DNA of 19,328 nucleotides from Candidatus Aminicenantota bacterium (GTDB lineage: Bacteria; Acidobacteriota; Aminicenantia; Aminicenantales; JAFGBC01), in contig JAFGBC010000132.1 of NCBI GenBank assembly GCA_016933355.1, positions 1 through 19,328 of the forward strand, written 5' to 3'. Shown here in pieces: positions 1-8,994 of the stretch. Position 1 is the stretch's first letter, and every line of letters starts with the position of its first letter. The notes under the pieces are model-generated. The model made no database searches. It was given only the letters and a program-made list of their open reading frames with translations, and had not been told where the DNA came from. A program made the translations under genes and the position numbers.

Positions 1-533
1 AAGCCCGTTTCCCGGGCATGGCCCAGGGCGTCGCGCAGGATGCCGTAGCGGAAGCCCTGGGGCGTCTGAACCCGGACGAGGTCGTCCCGGACCAGGGTCC
101 GGATGACCCGGCCGTTCCGGGCCTCCTTGATCGTGTCCTCGACCTCGAGGGCGGGGACGGCCGCGCCGTGGGCGGCGGCGGCGTCTAGGACGCGGTCGAT
201 GAGCGCGGGGCAAACGAAAGGCCGGACGCCGTCGTGGACGAGGACGAGCGCGTGGCCGTCCCCCGCCAGGCAGGCGAACCCGTTGCGGACCGAGTCCTGG
301 CGGCGCGGGCCGCCGTCGACCGCCGCCCGGACTTTGGGGTCGATGGCCAGGAAGGGGGCGCCGTCCCGGCCCGGCGGCAGGACGAGGATGATCTCGTCGA
401 CCCGCGGGTGTCCGGCGAAGGCCGCGACGGACCAGGCCAGGACCGGCCGGCCGCCCAGGAGCGCGAATTGCTTGGCCCCCCCGAAGCGCCGGCCTTCGCC
501 GGCGGCGACGATGAGGACGGCGGCCCGCGTCAT
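1..533 (-). CDS. ispD: IspD, 2-C-methyl-D-erythritol 4-phosphate cytidylyltransferase (partial, 3' end outside window)
   Basis: IspD couples CTP to MEP, giving CDP-ME, in the cytoplasmic non-mevalonate isoprenoid pathway. The reverse strand from the ATG at 533 reads MTRAAVLIVAAGEGRRFGG, the nucleotide-binding P-loop-like start of the family. It then shows the family motifs QDSVRNG and VHDGVRPFV, and later VQTPQGFRYGIL. About 177 codons are visible; the frame is open to the left edge, so the last part of a roughly 230-residue protein is missing. The start is fixed by a 4-nt ATGA overlap with the stop of the upstream PIN-TRAM gene, which implies translational coupling. ispE lies in the same minus-strand run, so two enzymes of the pathway share the cluster. 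Identity is secure from the motifs. Confidence 0.93.
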   Translation of the reverse strand, partial: MTRAAVLIVAAGEGRRFGGAKQFALLGGRPVLAWSVAAFAGHPRVDEIILVLPPGRDGAPFLAIDPKVRAAVDGGPRRQDSVRNGFACLAGDGHALVLVHDGVRPFVCPALIDRVLDAAAAHGAAVPALEVEDTIKEARNGRVIRTLVRDDLVRVQTPQGFRYGILRDALGHARETG

Positions 534-1519
534 CTGGCCTCGTCGTTGTAGCGTCCGAAGATCATCTTCCCGACCGTCGTCTGGAGGACCGAGGTGACCG
601 TGACCGGGATCGTCTGCCCGATCAGCCGCCGCGAGTTGTCGACGACGACCATGGTCCCGTCGTCCAAATAGGCGACACCCTGGTCCTTCTCCTTGCCCTC
701 CTTGAGGATGAAGACCCTCATCGATTCGCCGGGGAGGACGACGGGCTTGAGCGCGTTGGCCAGCTCGTTGATGTTGAGGACGACGAGGCCCTGCAGGCGG
801 GCGACTTTATTGAGGTTGAAGTCGTTGGTGACGATCTTGCCGTCAAGACGCTTGGCCAGCTCGATGATCTTGGAATCGACGTCGCGGACCTCGGGAAAGT
901 CGATCTCGACGATCTGGACCTGGACCTGGGTCGATTTCTGGAGGCGGTCCAGGACGTCCAGCCCGCGCCGGCCCCGCTGCCGCTTGAGGGCGTCGGGCGA
1001 GTCGGCCACGAGCTGGAGCTCCTTGAGGACGAACTGGGCGACGACCAGGGTCCCGTCAATGAACGCCGTGTCGCAGATGTCGGTGATCCGGCCGTCGATG
1101 ATGACGCTCGTGTCCAGGATCTTGTAGCCGCGCCCCGACTCCTTCTCGCGGACGAACCGGAAGAAATGGACCGGGTTCAGCCACTCCGACTTCTGCGTCC
1201 CGATCAGGAACCCGATGTAGGGCATGATGACCAGGAAGAAGATCCGGATGAAGACGGCCGTGTCCGGACTCTCGGTCACGCCCTGGTAGATGGCGCCCAG
1301 CCCCCAGCCGACGATGACGCCGGCGAAGGAGCCGATCGTCGCGCTCCAGATCGTCCGGAACTCGGCCTTCCGGATCCGGGTCTCCAGGATCATGATGACG
1401 ACGCCCAGCAGGACGGCCAGGCCCGCGCCGAGCTCCTTCCCTAAATAAAAGGGCGGAAAGAAGTAGCCGGCGACGGCCAGGAGTCCGGCCATCAGGATGC
1501 GGAAGATGATGATGCCCAC
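530..1519 (-). CDS. YacL-like membrane PIN-TRAM domain protein
   Basis: A 329-residue protein with four hydrophobic segments in the first ~110 residues, a PIN nuclease-like domain (~133-255) and a C-terminal TRAM domain (~266-323). PIN acidic residues are visible at D136 and D142 (LDTSVIIDGR), D215 and D233 (TNDFN). Family knowledge: YacL-type proteins are membrane-anchored PIN-TRAM proteins with presumed RNA-directed activity; their exact substrate is unclear to me. The start is a GTG at 1519, preceded by AAGGA nine nucleotides upstream; there is no better ATG. It begins 16 nt after the radA stop and overlaps ispD by 4 nt. The radA-yacL-ispD order is a known conserved neighbourhood. The family call is firm, the biochemical role is not. 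Confidence 0.88.
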   Translation of the reverse strand: MGIIIFRILMAGLLAVAGYFFPPFYLGKELGAGLAVLLGVVIMILETRIRKAEFRTIWSATIGSFAGVIVGWGLGAIYQGVTESPDTAVFIRIFFLVIMPYIGFLIGTQKSEWLNPVHFFRFVREKESGRGYKILDTSVIIDGRITDICDTAFIDGTLVVAQFVLKELQLVADSPDALKRQRGRRGLDVLDRLQKSTQVQVQIVEIDFPEVRDVDSKIIELAKRLDGKIVTNDFNLNKVARLQGLVVLNINELANALKPVVLPGESMRVFILKEGKEKDQGVAYLDDGTMVVVDNSRRLIGQTIPVTVTSVLQTTVGKMIFGRYNDEAR

Positions 1520-1535
1520 GGTTATGATTCCTTTT

Positions 1536-2897
1536 TCAAAACAGACATTTGTACGCTTCCCGGACGTCCCGGACGGCCAGGATCTCCGGCCCGGGCGTCT
1601 CGTCCTTGCCCAGGGCGGCCAGGTTCCCCCGGGGGAGGACGACCCGCTCGAACCCGAGCGAGGCGGCCTCCTTGATCCGGGCCAGGGGCTGGCCGACCGA
1701 GCGGACCTCGCCGCTCAGCCCGACCTCGCCGAAGACGGCCGTCCGGGCCGGGAGCGGCCTGTTCTTGAGGCTGGAAACGACGGCCAGGACGGCGGCCAGG
1801 TCCGCGGCCGGCTCGTCGATCGCGACGCCGCCGGCGACGTTGAGGTAAATATCCTCGCCGCCGAACCCGAACCCGAGCTTTTTCTCGACGACCGCCAAGA
1901 GCATCGACGCCCGGTAGTGGTCGAGGCCGATCGTCATCCGGCGCGGATTCCCGGCGAAGAGCGTCGTGGAGACCAGGGCTTGGATCTCGGCCAGCAGGGG
2001 CCGAGAGCCCTTGAGGGTGGCCGTGACGACGCTCCCCGGCTCGCCGACCGGCCGCTCCTTGAGGAAGAAGGCCGAGGGGTTGGGAACAGCCTCGAGCCCG
2101 GCCGCGCCCATCTCGTAGATGGCCAGCTCCGAGACCGGCCCGAACCGGTTCTTGAGGGCCCGCAGAATCCGGTGGCTGTGGTCGCGCTCGCCTTCGAACA
2201 GGAGGACGACATCGACGATGTGCTCGAGAGACTTCGGCCCGGCCAGCGACCCTTCCTTGGTGATGTGGCCGATCAGGAAGGCCGGCACTTGGTTCGTCTT
2301 GGCGAAGCGGAAGACCTGGTTGGCGACCTCGCGGACCTGGCTGACCGTGCCCGGGCTCGAGCTGAGCTTGGCGGAATAGACGGTCTGGACCGAGTCCAGC
2401 ACGAAAACGCCGGGCCTGAGCTTTTCGGCCTGGGCGATGATCCGCTCCAGGTTCGTCTCAGCCAGAAGGTAGAGGGCGCCGTCCCCGACGCCGAGGCGGT
2501 CGCCGCGGATCTTGATCTGTTCGAGGGATTCCTCGCCCGAGACGTAGAGAACCGAGCGGCCGCCGGCGGCGAAATCGCGCGAGGCTTGGAGGAGGAGAGT
2601 CGACTTGCCGATGCCGGGCTCGCCGCCGATCAGAATCAGGGAGCCCAGGACGGCGCCTCCGCCCAGGACCTTATTGAATTCCGGGCAGTCGAGCTCGAGG
2701 CGCGGGCTGGCGGCCTCCTTGATGTCGGCGTAAAGCTGGGGCTCGGCCGGGGCGAAGGACGGCTCGGCGGCCGGGCCTCGCTCCTCGTCGACTTCCTCGA
2801 CCAGGCTGTTCCACTCGCCGCAGCCCGGGCAACGCCCCAGCCACTTGGGCGAGCGGGTCCCGCAGCTCTGACAGATGAACACGGTCTTGCTCTTCAT
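1536..2897 (-). CDS. radA: RadA (Sms) DNA repair ATPase/helicase
   Basis: RadA promotes branch migration and processing of recombination intermediates in the cytoplasm. All four expected parts are present in 453 residues: a zinc ribbon (C9, C12, C23, C26), a RecA-like ATPase with Walker A GEPGIGKST at 92-100, the RadA-specific KNRFG motif at 249-253, and a C-terminal Lon-protease-like domain (from ~280) that lacks need for catalysis in this family. Length is typical. The ATG at 2897 overlaps the mlaD stop as ATGA, so it is probably translationally coupled. The PIN-TRAM gene follows 16 nt downstream. Nothing is missing or odd. Confidence 0.97.
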   Translation of the reverse strand: MKSKTVFICQSCGTRSPKWLGRCPGCGEWNSLVEEVDEERGPAAEPSFAPAEPQLYADIKEAASPRLELDCPEFNKVLGGGAVLGSLILIGGEPGIGKSTLLLQASRDFAAGGRSVLYVSGEESLEQIKIRGDRLGVGDGALYLLAETNLERIIAQAEKLRPGVFVLDSVQTVYSAKLSSSPGTVSQVREVANQVFRFAKTNQVPAFLIGHITKEGSLAGPKSLEHIVDVVLLFEGERDHSHRILRALKNRFGPVSELAIYEMGAAGLEAVPNPSAFFLKERPVGEPGSVVTATLKGSRPLLAEIQALVSTTLFAGNPRRMTIGLDHYRASMLLAVVEKKLGFGFGGEDIYLNVAGGVAIDEPAADLAAVLAVVSSLKNRPLPARTAVFGEVGLSGEVRSVGQPLARIKEAASLGFERVVLPRGNLAALGKDETPGPEILAVRDVREAYKCLF

Positions 2898-4201
2898 CGA
2901 CTATGGATCCCGACGCCGAAGAAGACCTCGCGCCCCTCCTCCTCGATGACGTCGTCCAGGCCCGCCAGGAGCGAAAAGTGATCGAAGGGGCGCCAGCGTC
3001 CGAACAGACGGAGCCGCGGGCTGCTCGCGCGGTTGAAGTCGAACCCTTCCAGGCTCAGGGCGACCCGGTCCCGGAAGGCCAGGTAGTCCAGGCCGAGGCC
3101 GAATTCCGACTCGATGAGACCCGCCCGGGGCTGGATGTTCAGCCAGCGCAGGCCGCCCTGCAGGGAATAGGTGAACCGGTCGCGCCAGGGGTCATGGACG
3201 ACGCCGGCCAGGGCGAGCGTCCGGGCGTTCGGCCGCAGGGCCAGGGACAGGCCGCCCTTGAACTTCTCGCTCTCGCCGTAATAGGAGGTCTCGACGCCGA
3301 ACTCCGCCCGCAGGCCGGCGACCGGTCCGAGGACGGTCCGGACCCTGTCGACGGTCTCCTCGGCCCGGTCGTAGAGGCCGGGCTCGTTGACGAGCTTTCC
3401 GAGCGTGCCCTGTCCCTTGTCGACCTTCTCCAGCGTCTCCTTCAGGAGGCCGACCGCCTCCTCCATTCGGGCCAGAATGTCCTGGATCCGGGCCAGGCTG
3501 GTCCGGACGCTCTCCCGATTGTCTCCGGCCAGGCCCTGGACGCCGTCGAGCGTCTCTGTCATCTTCGTCGAGAGGGCCGCGATCGTGCGGTCGAGCTCCT
3601 GGAGCGCCCGGTCCGCCCCCTGGATCGAGCGGCCGAGGCCGTCCTTGTTGACGGCCATGAACTCCTTGAGCTCGGCCGAGAATACGGATAGGTTGTCCAG
3701 GGTCTCCCGGGCGTTCGCCCGCGAATCGGGCCCGACCATCTCCTTGAGCGTCGCGCTAAGGTCCTTGATCTCGTCCCCGATCGAGACGAACAGGGCGCCG
3801 ATCTGGTCGAACCCGACCGGCGACACGGCGTCGAGCTCGCTCCCCGGCTCGTAAAACCCGGGACCGGCCCCGGGCTTGATCTCGATGTACTTTTCGCCGA
3901 GCAGGCCCAGCGTCGCCTGGCTGGCCCTCGACCCGCGCGGGACGCGGAAGGAGGGGACGATCTCCAGGGTGAACTTGGCCCGGGTCCCGGCCAGCTCGAT
4001 CGACTTGACCCGGCCGACCTTGATCCCGGCCACCCGGACCAGGACGCCCGGGTTGACGCCGGCCGCCGAGTCGAAGGTCACGATCAGCGGATAGCCCGGC
4101 TTGCGGAACACCCGCCCCAGGTCGCCGATGGTGAAGATGAGGTAGCCCGCGATGAACAAGACGACCGCCAGGAAGATCCCGATTTTCAGCTCTCGACTCA
4201 T
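2894..4201 (-). CDS. mlaD: MlaD/MCE-domain lipid transport protein with a beta-rich C-terminal domain
   Basis: MCE proteins form hexameric rings that shuttle phospholipids between inner and outer membranes with an MlaE permease and MlaF ATPase, both encoded just upstream. Seen here (435 aa): one N-terminal transmembrane helix (~6-25), one MCE domain (~36-112, with the characteristic hydrophobic pore-loop region around LGLLGEKYIEIKPG), a long amphipathic helical region (~130-292), then ~140 residues (297-435) of alternating short strands such as GGLSLALRP, FTYSLQGGLRW and RLRLFGRWRPF. This tail resembles outer-membrane beta-barrel strands. E. coli MlaD is only ~180 residues, so the tail is a real extension. 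The start ATG has AAAGGA 8 nt upstream, overlapping the mlaF stop region. MCE identity is sure; barrel nature is inference. Confidence 0.9.
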   Translation of the reverse strand: MSRELKIGIFLAVVLFIAGYLIFTIGDLGRVFRKPGYPLIVTFDSAAGVNPGVLVRVAGIKVGRVKSIELAGTRAKFTLEIVPSFRVPRGSRASQATLGLLGEKYIEIKPGAGPGFYEPGSELDAVSPVGFDQIGALFVSIGDEIKDLSATLKEMVGPDSRANARETLDNLSVFSAELKEFMAVNKDGLGRSIQGADRALQELDRTIAALSTKMTETLDGVQGLAGDNRESVRTSLARIQDILARMEEAVGLLKETLEKVDKGQGTLGKLVNEPGLYDRAEETVDRVRTVLGPVAGLRAEFGVETSYYGESEKFKGGLSLALRPNARTLALAGVVHDPWRDRFTYSLQGGLRWLNIQPRAGLIESEFGLGLDYLAFRDRVALSLEGFDFNRASSPRLRLFGRWRPFDHFSLLAGLDDVIEEEGREVFFGVGIHSR

Positions 4202-4213
4202 CGTTGCCGTCCT

Positions 4214-4960
4214 TTAAAAGATCTTGATCGGCCCTTCCGCCTCGCCGCGGATGAACTGCTGGACGACCGGGTTGCGCGAGGCCTGGATCTCGCGGGGCGT
4301 TCCGATCTGGATGATACGGCCCTCGTGGAGCATGGCGATCCGGTCGGCGACCTTGTAGGAGCTGACCATGTCGTGGGTGATGACGATCGAGGTCACCTTG
4401 AGGTCCGTCTTCATGACGTTGATGAGGTCGTTGATGGCGTCGGCCCGGATCGGGTCGATCCCGGTCGAGGGCTCGTCGTAGAGCATGACCTCGGGGCTGT
4501 AGGCGATGGCCCGGGCCAGTCCGACCCGCTTGCGCATCCCTCCGCTCAGCTCGTGCGGCATCAGGCGCTCGACGCCGCGCAGCCCGACCTTGGCCAGGCA
4601 ATCGGCGACGACGGCGTCCATCTCCTCCCGGGACAGGGTCGTATAGCGCTCGAGCCCGAAGCGGACGTTCTGGCCGACCGTCAGCGAATCGAACAGGGCG
4701 GCGCCCTGGAAGAGCAGCCCGAATTTCCGGGTCACCTTCTGCAGGGCCTCGCCGCGCAGACGGCTGATGGCCGTCCCGTCGACGTAGATCTCGCCCCGGT
4801 CCGGCCGGAGGAGGCCGATCAGGTGCTTGATGAGGACGCTCTTCCCCGAGCCGCTCTGGCCGATGACGACCATCGTCTCGCCCCTCCGGACGTCGAGGTC
4901 GACGCCGCGCAGGACGGGGGTCGTCCCGAACGACTTGTAAAGGCCGGCGATCTTGATCAT
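4214..4960 (-). CDS. mlaF: MlaF, phospholipid ABC transporter ATP-binding subunit
   Basis: Cytoplasmic ATPase that powers the MlaE/MlaD lipid transporter. In 248 residues it has Walker A GQSGSGKS (34-41), the ABC signature LSGGM, and the Walker B/D-loop run MLYDEPSTGIDP. The GIDP variant (rather than GLDP) is common in the Mla/Ttg2 ATPases. The ATG at 4960 follows the mlaE stop by two nucleotides (TGACCATG), implying coupling; an open frame continuing upstream through mlaE is only a shadow and lacks family similarity. mlaD begins 12 nt after the stop. Order E-F-D matches the inner-membrane core of the Mla system; mlaC and mlaB are not in the window. Confidence 0.96.
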   Translation of the reverse strand: MIKIAGLYKSFGTTPVLRGVDLDVRRGETMVVIGQSGSGKSVLIKHLIGLLRPDRGEIYVDGTAISRLRGEALQKVTRKFGLLFQGAALFDSLTVGQNVRFGLERYTTLSREEMDAVVADCLAKVGLRGVERLMPHELSGGMRKRVGLARAIAYSPEVMLYDEPSTGIDPIRADAINDLINVMKTDLKVTSIVITHDMVSSYKVADRIAMLHEGRIIQIGTPREIQASRNPVVQQFIRGEAEGPIKIF

Positions 4961-4962
4961 GG

Positions 4963-5754
4963 TCACTTGAGCGTCAGACTGGCCGGCAGGGCCTTGCTCA
5001 GGAAAAAGTTCAGGAGGAGGATGGAGATGCTGGCGATGACGACGGTCCGCGTCGTCGCCCGCCCGACGCCCTCCGCGCCGCCCCGCGTCTTCAACCCCTG
5101 CCAGCAGCCGATCAGGGTGATGACGCCGCCGAAGACGGCCGCCTTGATCAGGCCGGTCGCGACGTCCCAGAGCTCCAAGTAGAGCATCACGTTCTGGACG
5201 TAGATCTGCCCGTTGACGCCCATGAGGACAACGATGTAGAGGTAGCCGGCGGCCATACCGATGACGTCCCCGAGCAGGGTCAGGCACGGCACCATGGAGA
5301 CGCCGGCGATCATCCGGGGCGCAACCAGGTAGCGGACGGGGTCGGCCCCCAAGCTGTGCAGGGCGTCGATCTGCTCGGTGATCTTCATCGTCCCGATCTG
5401 GGCGGCCATGGCCGAGCCGACCCGGCCCGAGACCATCACGCCGACCAGGATGGGGATCAGCTCCTTGGACAGTCCGAGGGAGATGATCGGGCCGGCATAG
5501 CCCTCGGAGCCGGGCCCGATGTAGCGGTTGAACCCGATGTAGGTCTGGAGGCCGAAGACCAGCCCGCCGAAGGCCGCCGTCAGCGCGACGACGGGGAGGC
5601 TGCGGACGCCGATCTCCTCGAGCTGCCGGACAAGCATCCCTCTCTCCCAGCGGCGGCGGAAGATGCTCTGGAACGTCCGGGCGGCTAGGAGGCCGACTTC
5701 GCCCAGCTCCTCGAAGAGCCGAATCGCGGTCTGAAGAACAAACGGCGCGCGCAC
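4963..5754 (-). CDS. mlaE: MlaE, phospholipid ABC transporter permease
   Basis: Inner-membrane permease of the Mla lipid transporter. Several hydrophobic helices span the protein (e.g. VVALTAAFGGLVFGL, VVIASISILLLNFFL), and the family motif EQIDALHSLGADP, the cytoplasmic coupling segment, is present. I place the start at the GTG at 5754, which gives 263 residues, near the usual ~260, and lies 4 nt after the dnaB stop. Its Shine-Dalgarno is poor: AGGA sits only two bases away. A GTG at 5802 inside dnaB would give 279 residues with an unlikely Pro/Ser-rich head, so the start is uncertain by up to 16 residues. It is first in an mlaE-mlaF-mlaD block. Confidence 0.9.
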   Translation of the reverse strand: MRAPFVLQTAIRLFEELGEVGLLAARTFQSIFRRRWERGMLVRQLEEIGVRSLPVVALTAAFGGLVFGLQTYIGFNRYIGPGSEGYAGPIISLGLSKELIPILVGVMVSGRVGSAMAAQIGTMKITEQIDALHSLGADPVRYLVAPRMIAGVSMVPCLTLLGDVIGMAAGYLYIVVLMGVNGQIYVQNVMLYLELWDVATGLIKAAVFGGVITLIGCWQGLKTRGGAEGVGRATTRTVVIASISILLLNFFLSKALPASLTLK

Positions 5755-5758
5755 GATC

Positions 5759-7117
<1,359 letters not shown>

Positions 7118-7123
7118 GGCGTC

Positions 7124-7129
7124 CCTCCC
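7124..7129 (-). promoter_or_regulatory. Shine-Dalgarno deciding the dnaB GTG start
   Basis: On the minus strand GGGAGG stands six nucleotides before the GTG at 7117. It is the only strong ribosome-binding site near the dnaB N-terminus and rules out the longer upstream open frame. Confidence 0.75.
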
Positions 7130-7157
7130 GGCTGCGCGGGCCCGCGGCCGGCCCCCG

Positions 7158-7634
7158 TCAGCTCTCGGCCGGCGCGCTCTCGCCCGAGGGCTCCTCGGGC
7201 TTGACCTCGACCCGGATCTCGGCCTTGTCGTCGTGGTAGATCCGGACCGGGATGATGTAGCTGCCCAGCCGTTTGATCGGCTCGTCAAGACCGATCTTTT
7301 TTTTATCGACCTCGAACCCCTGGGCGGCCAGGGCGTCCCGGATGTCGCCGGCGCTGACCGACCCGAAGATGTGATCCTTCTCGCCGGCCTTGCGGACGAA
7401 AGTCAGGGACAGGCCGCTCAGCTTCTCGATCAGGCTCTGGAAGGAGCGGCGCTCCTCCTCGTTCTTCTTGAGGAGGGTTTTCTTCTCGAGCTCGATCGCC
7501 TTCAGGTTGGAGGCGGTGACCTCGATCGCCAGCCGGCGCGGCAGGAGGAAGTTGCGGCCGTAGCCGCGGGCGACGTTGACGACGTCCCCGCGCCGGCCGA
7601 CGCTTTCGATGTCTTGGGTGAGGATGACCTTCAT
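7158..7634 (-). CDS. rplI: 50S ribosomal protein L9
   Basis: L9 binds 23S rRNA near the L1 stalk. The N-terminal domain carries the classic signature MKVILTQDIESVGRRGDVV and GYGRNFLLPR, then the long connecting helix rich in Lys/Glu (~40-72) and the C-terminal domain (HIFGSVSAGDI). At 158 residues it is slightly longer than the usual ~149, owing to an acidic Pro/Glu/Ser tail. The ATG at 7634 is 27 nt after the rpsR stop. It sits between rpsR and dnaB as in many bacteria. Confidence 0.98.
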   Translation of the reverse strand: MKVILTQDIESVGRRGDVVNVARGYGRNFLLPRRLAIEVTASNLKAIELEKKTLLKKNEEERRSFQSLIEKLSGLSLTFVRKAGEKDHIFGSVSAGDIRDALAAQGFEVDKKKIGLDEPIKRLGSYIIPVRIYHDDKAEIRVEVKPEEPSGESAPAES

Positions 7635-7661
7635 GGCTGTCTCCGTGCGGACCGGCCGGCC

Positions 7662-7937
7662 TCAATCCTCGACGAAGGGCAGGAGGGCCATCAGCCGGGC
7701 CAGCTTGACGGCCTCGGCCAGCTTCCGCTGGTGGAAGGCGCAGGTTCCCGTGATCCGGCGGGGCGAGATCTTGCCCCGGTCCGGGATGTACTTGCGGAGG
7801 ATGTCGACGCTCTTGTAGTCGATCGTCTTGATGTTCCGCTGACAGAACCGGCAGAACTTCCGCTTGGGCGGGAAATACTTCCGGTAGGACGGCCGCTCCG
7901 GGCGGTCGGGTCGATCGCTGCGTTCGTCTCGCGGCAT
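7662..7937 (-). CDS. rpsR: 30S ribosomal protein S18
   Basis: S18 pairs with S6 on the platform of the 30S subunit. The 91-residue protein has an Arg/Pro-rich N-terminus, then KFCRFCQRNIKTIDYKSV and the conserved GKISPRRITGTCAFHQRKLA. The C-x2-C and C-x2-H residues look like the zinc-binding (C+) form of S18. Its ATG lies one nucleotide after the rpsF stop (TGACATG), so the two partners are almost certainly coupled. No ssb or priB gene is inserted between rpsF and rpsR, unlike in Bacillus or E. coli. Confidence 0.98.
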   Translation of the reverse strand: MPRDERSDRPDRPERPSYRKYFPPKRKFCRFCQRNIKTIDYKSVDILRKYIPDRGKISPRRITGTCAFHQRKLAEAVKLARLMALLPFVED

Positions 7938-7938
7938 G

Positions 7939-8343
7939 TCACTTCTCCTCTCGGGGGGCGGCCTCGGCGGCCGGCGCCTCGCCGGAGGCCGCCGCTTGGC
8001 TGCGGGCCCGGCGGCGCGCCTCGGCTTCGGCCTTCCGCTTGTTCCGGACGTTTTCGCGGACGTCCTTATTCAGCGTCAGGTAGCGGAGGACGGCGTCCGT
8101 CTGCTTGAAGCGCCGCTGGAGCTCCAGGGGGATGTCGGGCGTCCCCTCGTAATAGAAGAAGACGTAGGCCGCCTCCCCGAATTTCCCGATCGGATAGGCC
8201 GTCTTTCGTTTGCCCCAGCGGTCGATCCGGGTCATCCGCCCGTTTTTCTGGGCGACGACCTCGGCCATCTGCTGGATGATCTTCTCCGACTCGTCATCGG
8301 AGAGGTTGGGGGCGAGTAAAAACCCCGTCTCGTAAAGGTTCAT
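7939..8343 (-). CDS. rpsF: 30S ribosomal protein S6
   Basis: S6 binds S18 on the 30S platform. The 134-residue protein starts MNLYETGFLLAPNLSDDE and has the conserved WGKRKTAYPIGKF and AAYVFFYYEG segments. The C-terminal ~35 residues form an Ala/Arg/Glu-rich tail typical of variable S6 ends. The start ATG has a textbook Shine-Dalgarno three bases upstream. A bulged hairpin in the 63-nt leader after pth may be an S6:S18 feedback site. It leads the rpsF-rpsR-rplI-dnaB block. Confidence 0.98.
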   Translation of the reverse strand: MNLYETGFLLAPNLSDDESEKIIQQMAEVVAQKNGRMTRIDRWGKRKTAYPIGKFGEAAYVFFYYEGTPDIPLELQRRFKQTDAVLRYLTLNKDVRENVRNKRKAEAEARRRARSQAAASGEAPAAEAAPREEK

Positions 8344-8346
8344 CGG

Positions 8347-8355
8347 ACCTCCTTA
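8347..8355 (-). promoter_or_regulatory. Full-length Shine-Dalgarno of rpsF
   Basis: The minus strand reads TAAGGAGGT three nucleotides before the rpsF ATG. It is complementary to all nine bases of the canonical 16S rRNA 3' end (ACCUCCUUA), the strongest site noticed in the window, consistent with a highly translated gene. Confidence 0.85.
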
Positions 8356-8363
8356 TGGATATC

Positions 8364-8399
8364 AAGCTCCTCCTCTCTGGGAAGGAACAAGGAGAGCTT
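8364..8399 (-). promoter_or_regulatory. Bulged hairpin in the rpsF leader
   Basis: On the transcript the arms at 8399-8390 and 8374-8364 pair over 10 bp (AAGCTC with GAGCTT, then TCCT with AGGA), with a single bulged G and a 15-nt loop. It lies between the pth stop and the rpsF Shine-Dalgarno. No T-tract follows, so it is not an intrinsic terminator. Possible roles are an RNA-processing site or S6:S18 autoregulation; neither is shown by sequence. Confidence 0.4.
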
Positions 8400-8406
8400 C
8401 TTTCGC

Positions 8407-8982
8407 CTAGGCCGCCTCCGTCTTCTGATTGGCGACGGTCATGGCCTTCTCGAGCCGGCCGGCCAGGATGAGGTCGAGCGCCCCGCGCGCCCGCTCCAGG
8501 CCCGCCTCGATCAGCGGGCGCTCGTCGTGAGCAAAGGGGGCCAGGACATATGCGGCGGCGTCCTCGCCCTCGGGCAACGGGCCGATCCCGATCCGGATGC
8601 GGGGGAAGCGGATCGTCCCGACGGCGGCGACGACCGACTGCATGCCCTTGTGCGTCCCGGCCCGCCCGGCGGCGCGGACCCGGACCTCGCCCAGGCGGAC
8701 GTCGAGGTCGTCGTAGACGACGACCAGCCGCTCGGCGTCGAGGCCGGTTCCCTGGAGGATGAGCCGGACCGACTGGCCGCTCGCGTTCATGTAGGTCTGG
8801 GGCTGGGCCAGCAGGATCGTCTCGCGTCTTCGGACGGCCTCGGCCGTCCGCGCCTGGAACTTGCGCTTCTGGAGCCGGACGCTCCAGGCCCGGGCGACGC
8901 CCTGGACGAAAGCGAACCCGGCGTTGTGGCGCGTCCCCGCGTACTCCGCGCCCGGGTTGCCCAGGCCGACCACGGCCCACAT
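8407..8982 (-). CDS. pth: Peptidyl-tRNA hydrolase
   Basis: Pth recycles peptidyl-tRNA that drops off the ribosome. In 191 residues it has the N-terminal motif GLGNPGAEY with N9, the catalytic His in RHNAGF (H19), QPQTYMNASG (N66), and YDDLDV (D91). The usual GGHNGL motif instead reads AGTHKGMQS: the Asn next to H111 is Lys (K112). The rest of the fold, including FPRIRIGIGPLP, is intact. The ATG is 12 nt after the rplY stop; rplY-pth is a classic pair. The ychF gene often found next to pth is absent here. Confidence 0.96.
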   Translation of the reverse strand: MWAVVGLGNPGAEYAGTRHNAGFAFVQGVARAWSVRLQKRKFQARTAEAVRRRETILLAQPQTYMNASGQSVRLILQGTGLDAERLVVVYDDLDVRLGEVRVRAAGRAGTHKGMQSVVAAVGTIRFPRIRIGIGPLPEGEDAAAYVLAPFAHDERPLIEAGLERARGALDLILAGRLEKAMTVANQKTEAA

Positions 8983-8994
8983 CGGTCGTTCCTC

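Noticed and set aside
1497..2981. 494-codon plus-strand open frame opposite radA
   Set aside because: It is the antisense shadow of radA; long spurious frames are expected at this GC content, and the Asp/Gly/Arg/Leu-rich product is typical of such shadows.
4214..5287. Longer mlaF frame starting inside mlaE
   Set aside because: The extra N-terminal part is an Arg/Gly-rich shadow of mlaE; the ABC ATPase begins at the ATG at 4960, two bases after the mlaE stop.
7135..7146. Perfect 12-bp palindrome CGCGGGCCCGCG in the rplI-dnaB gap
   Set aside because: Its stem has no room for a loop and no T-tract follows; such sequences occur often by chance in GC-rich DNA.
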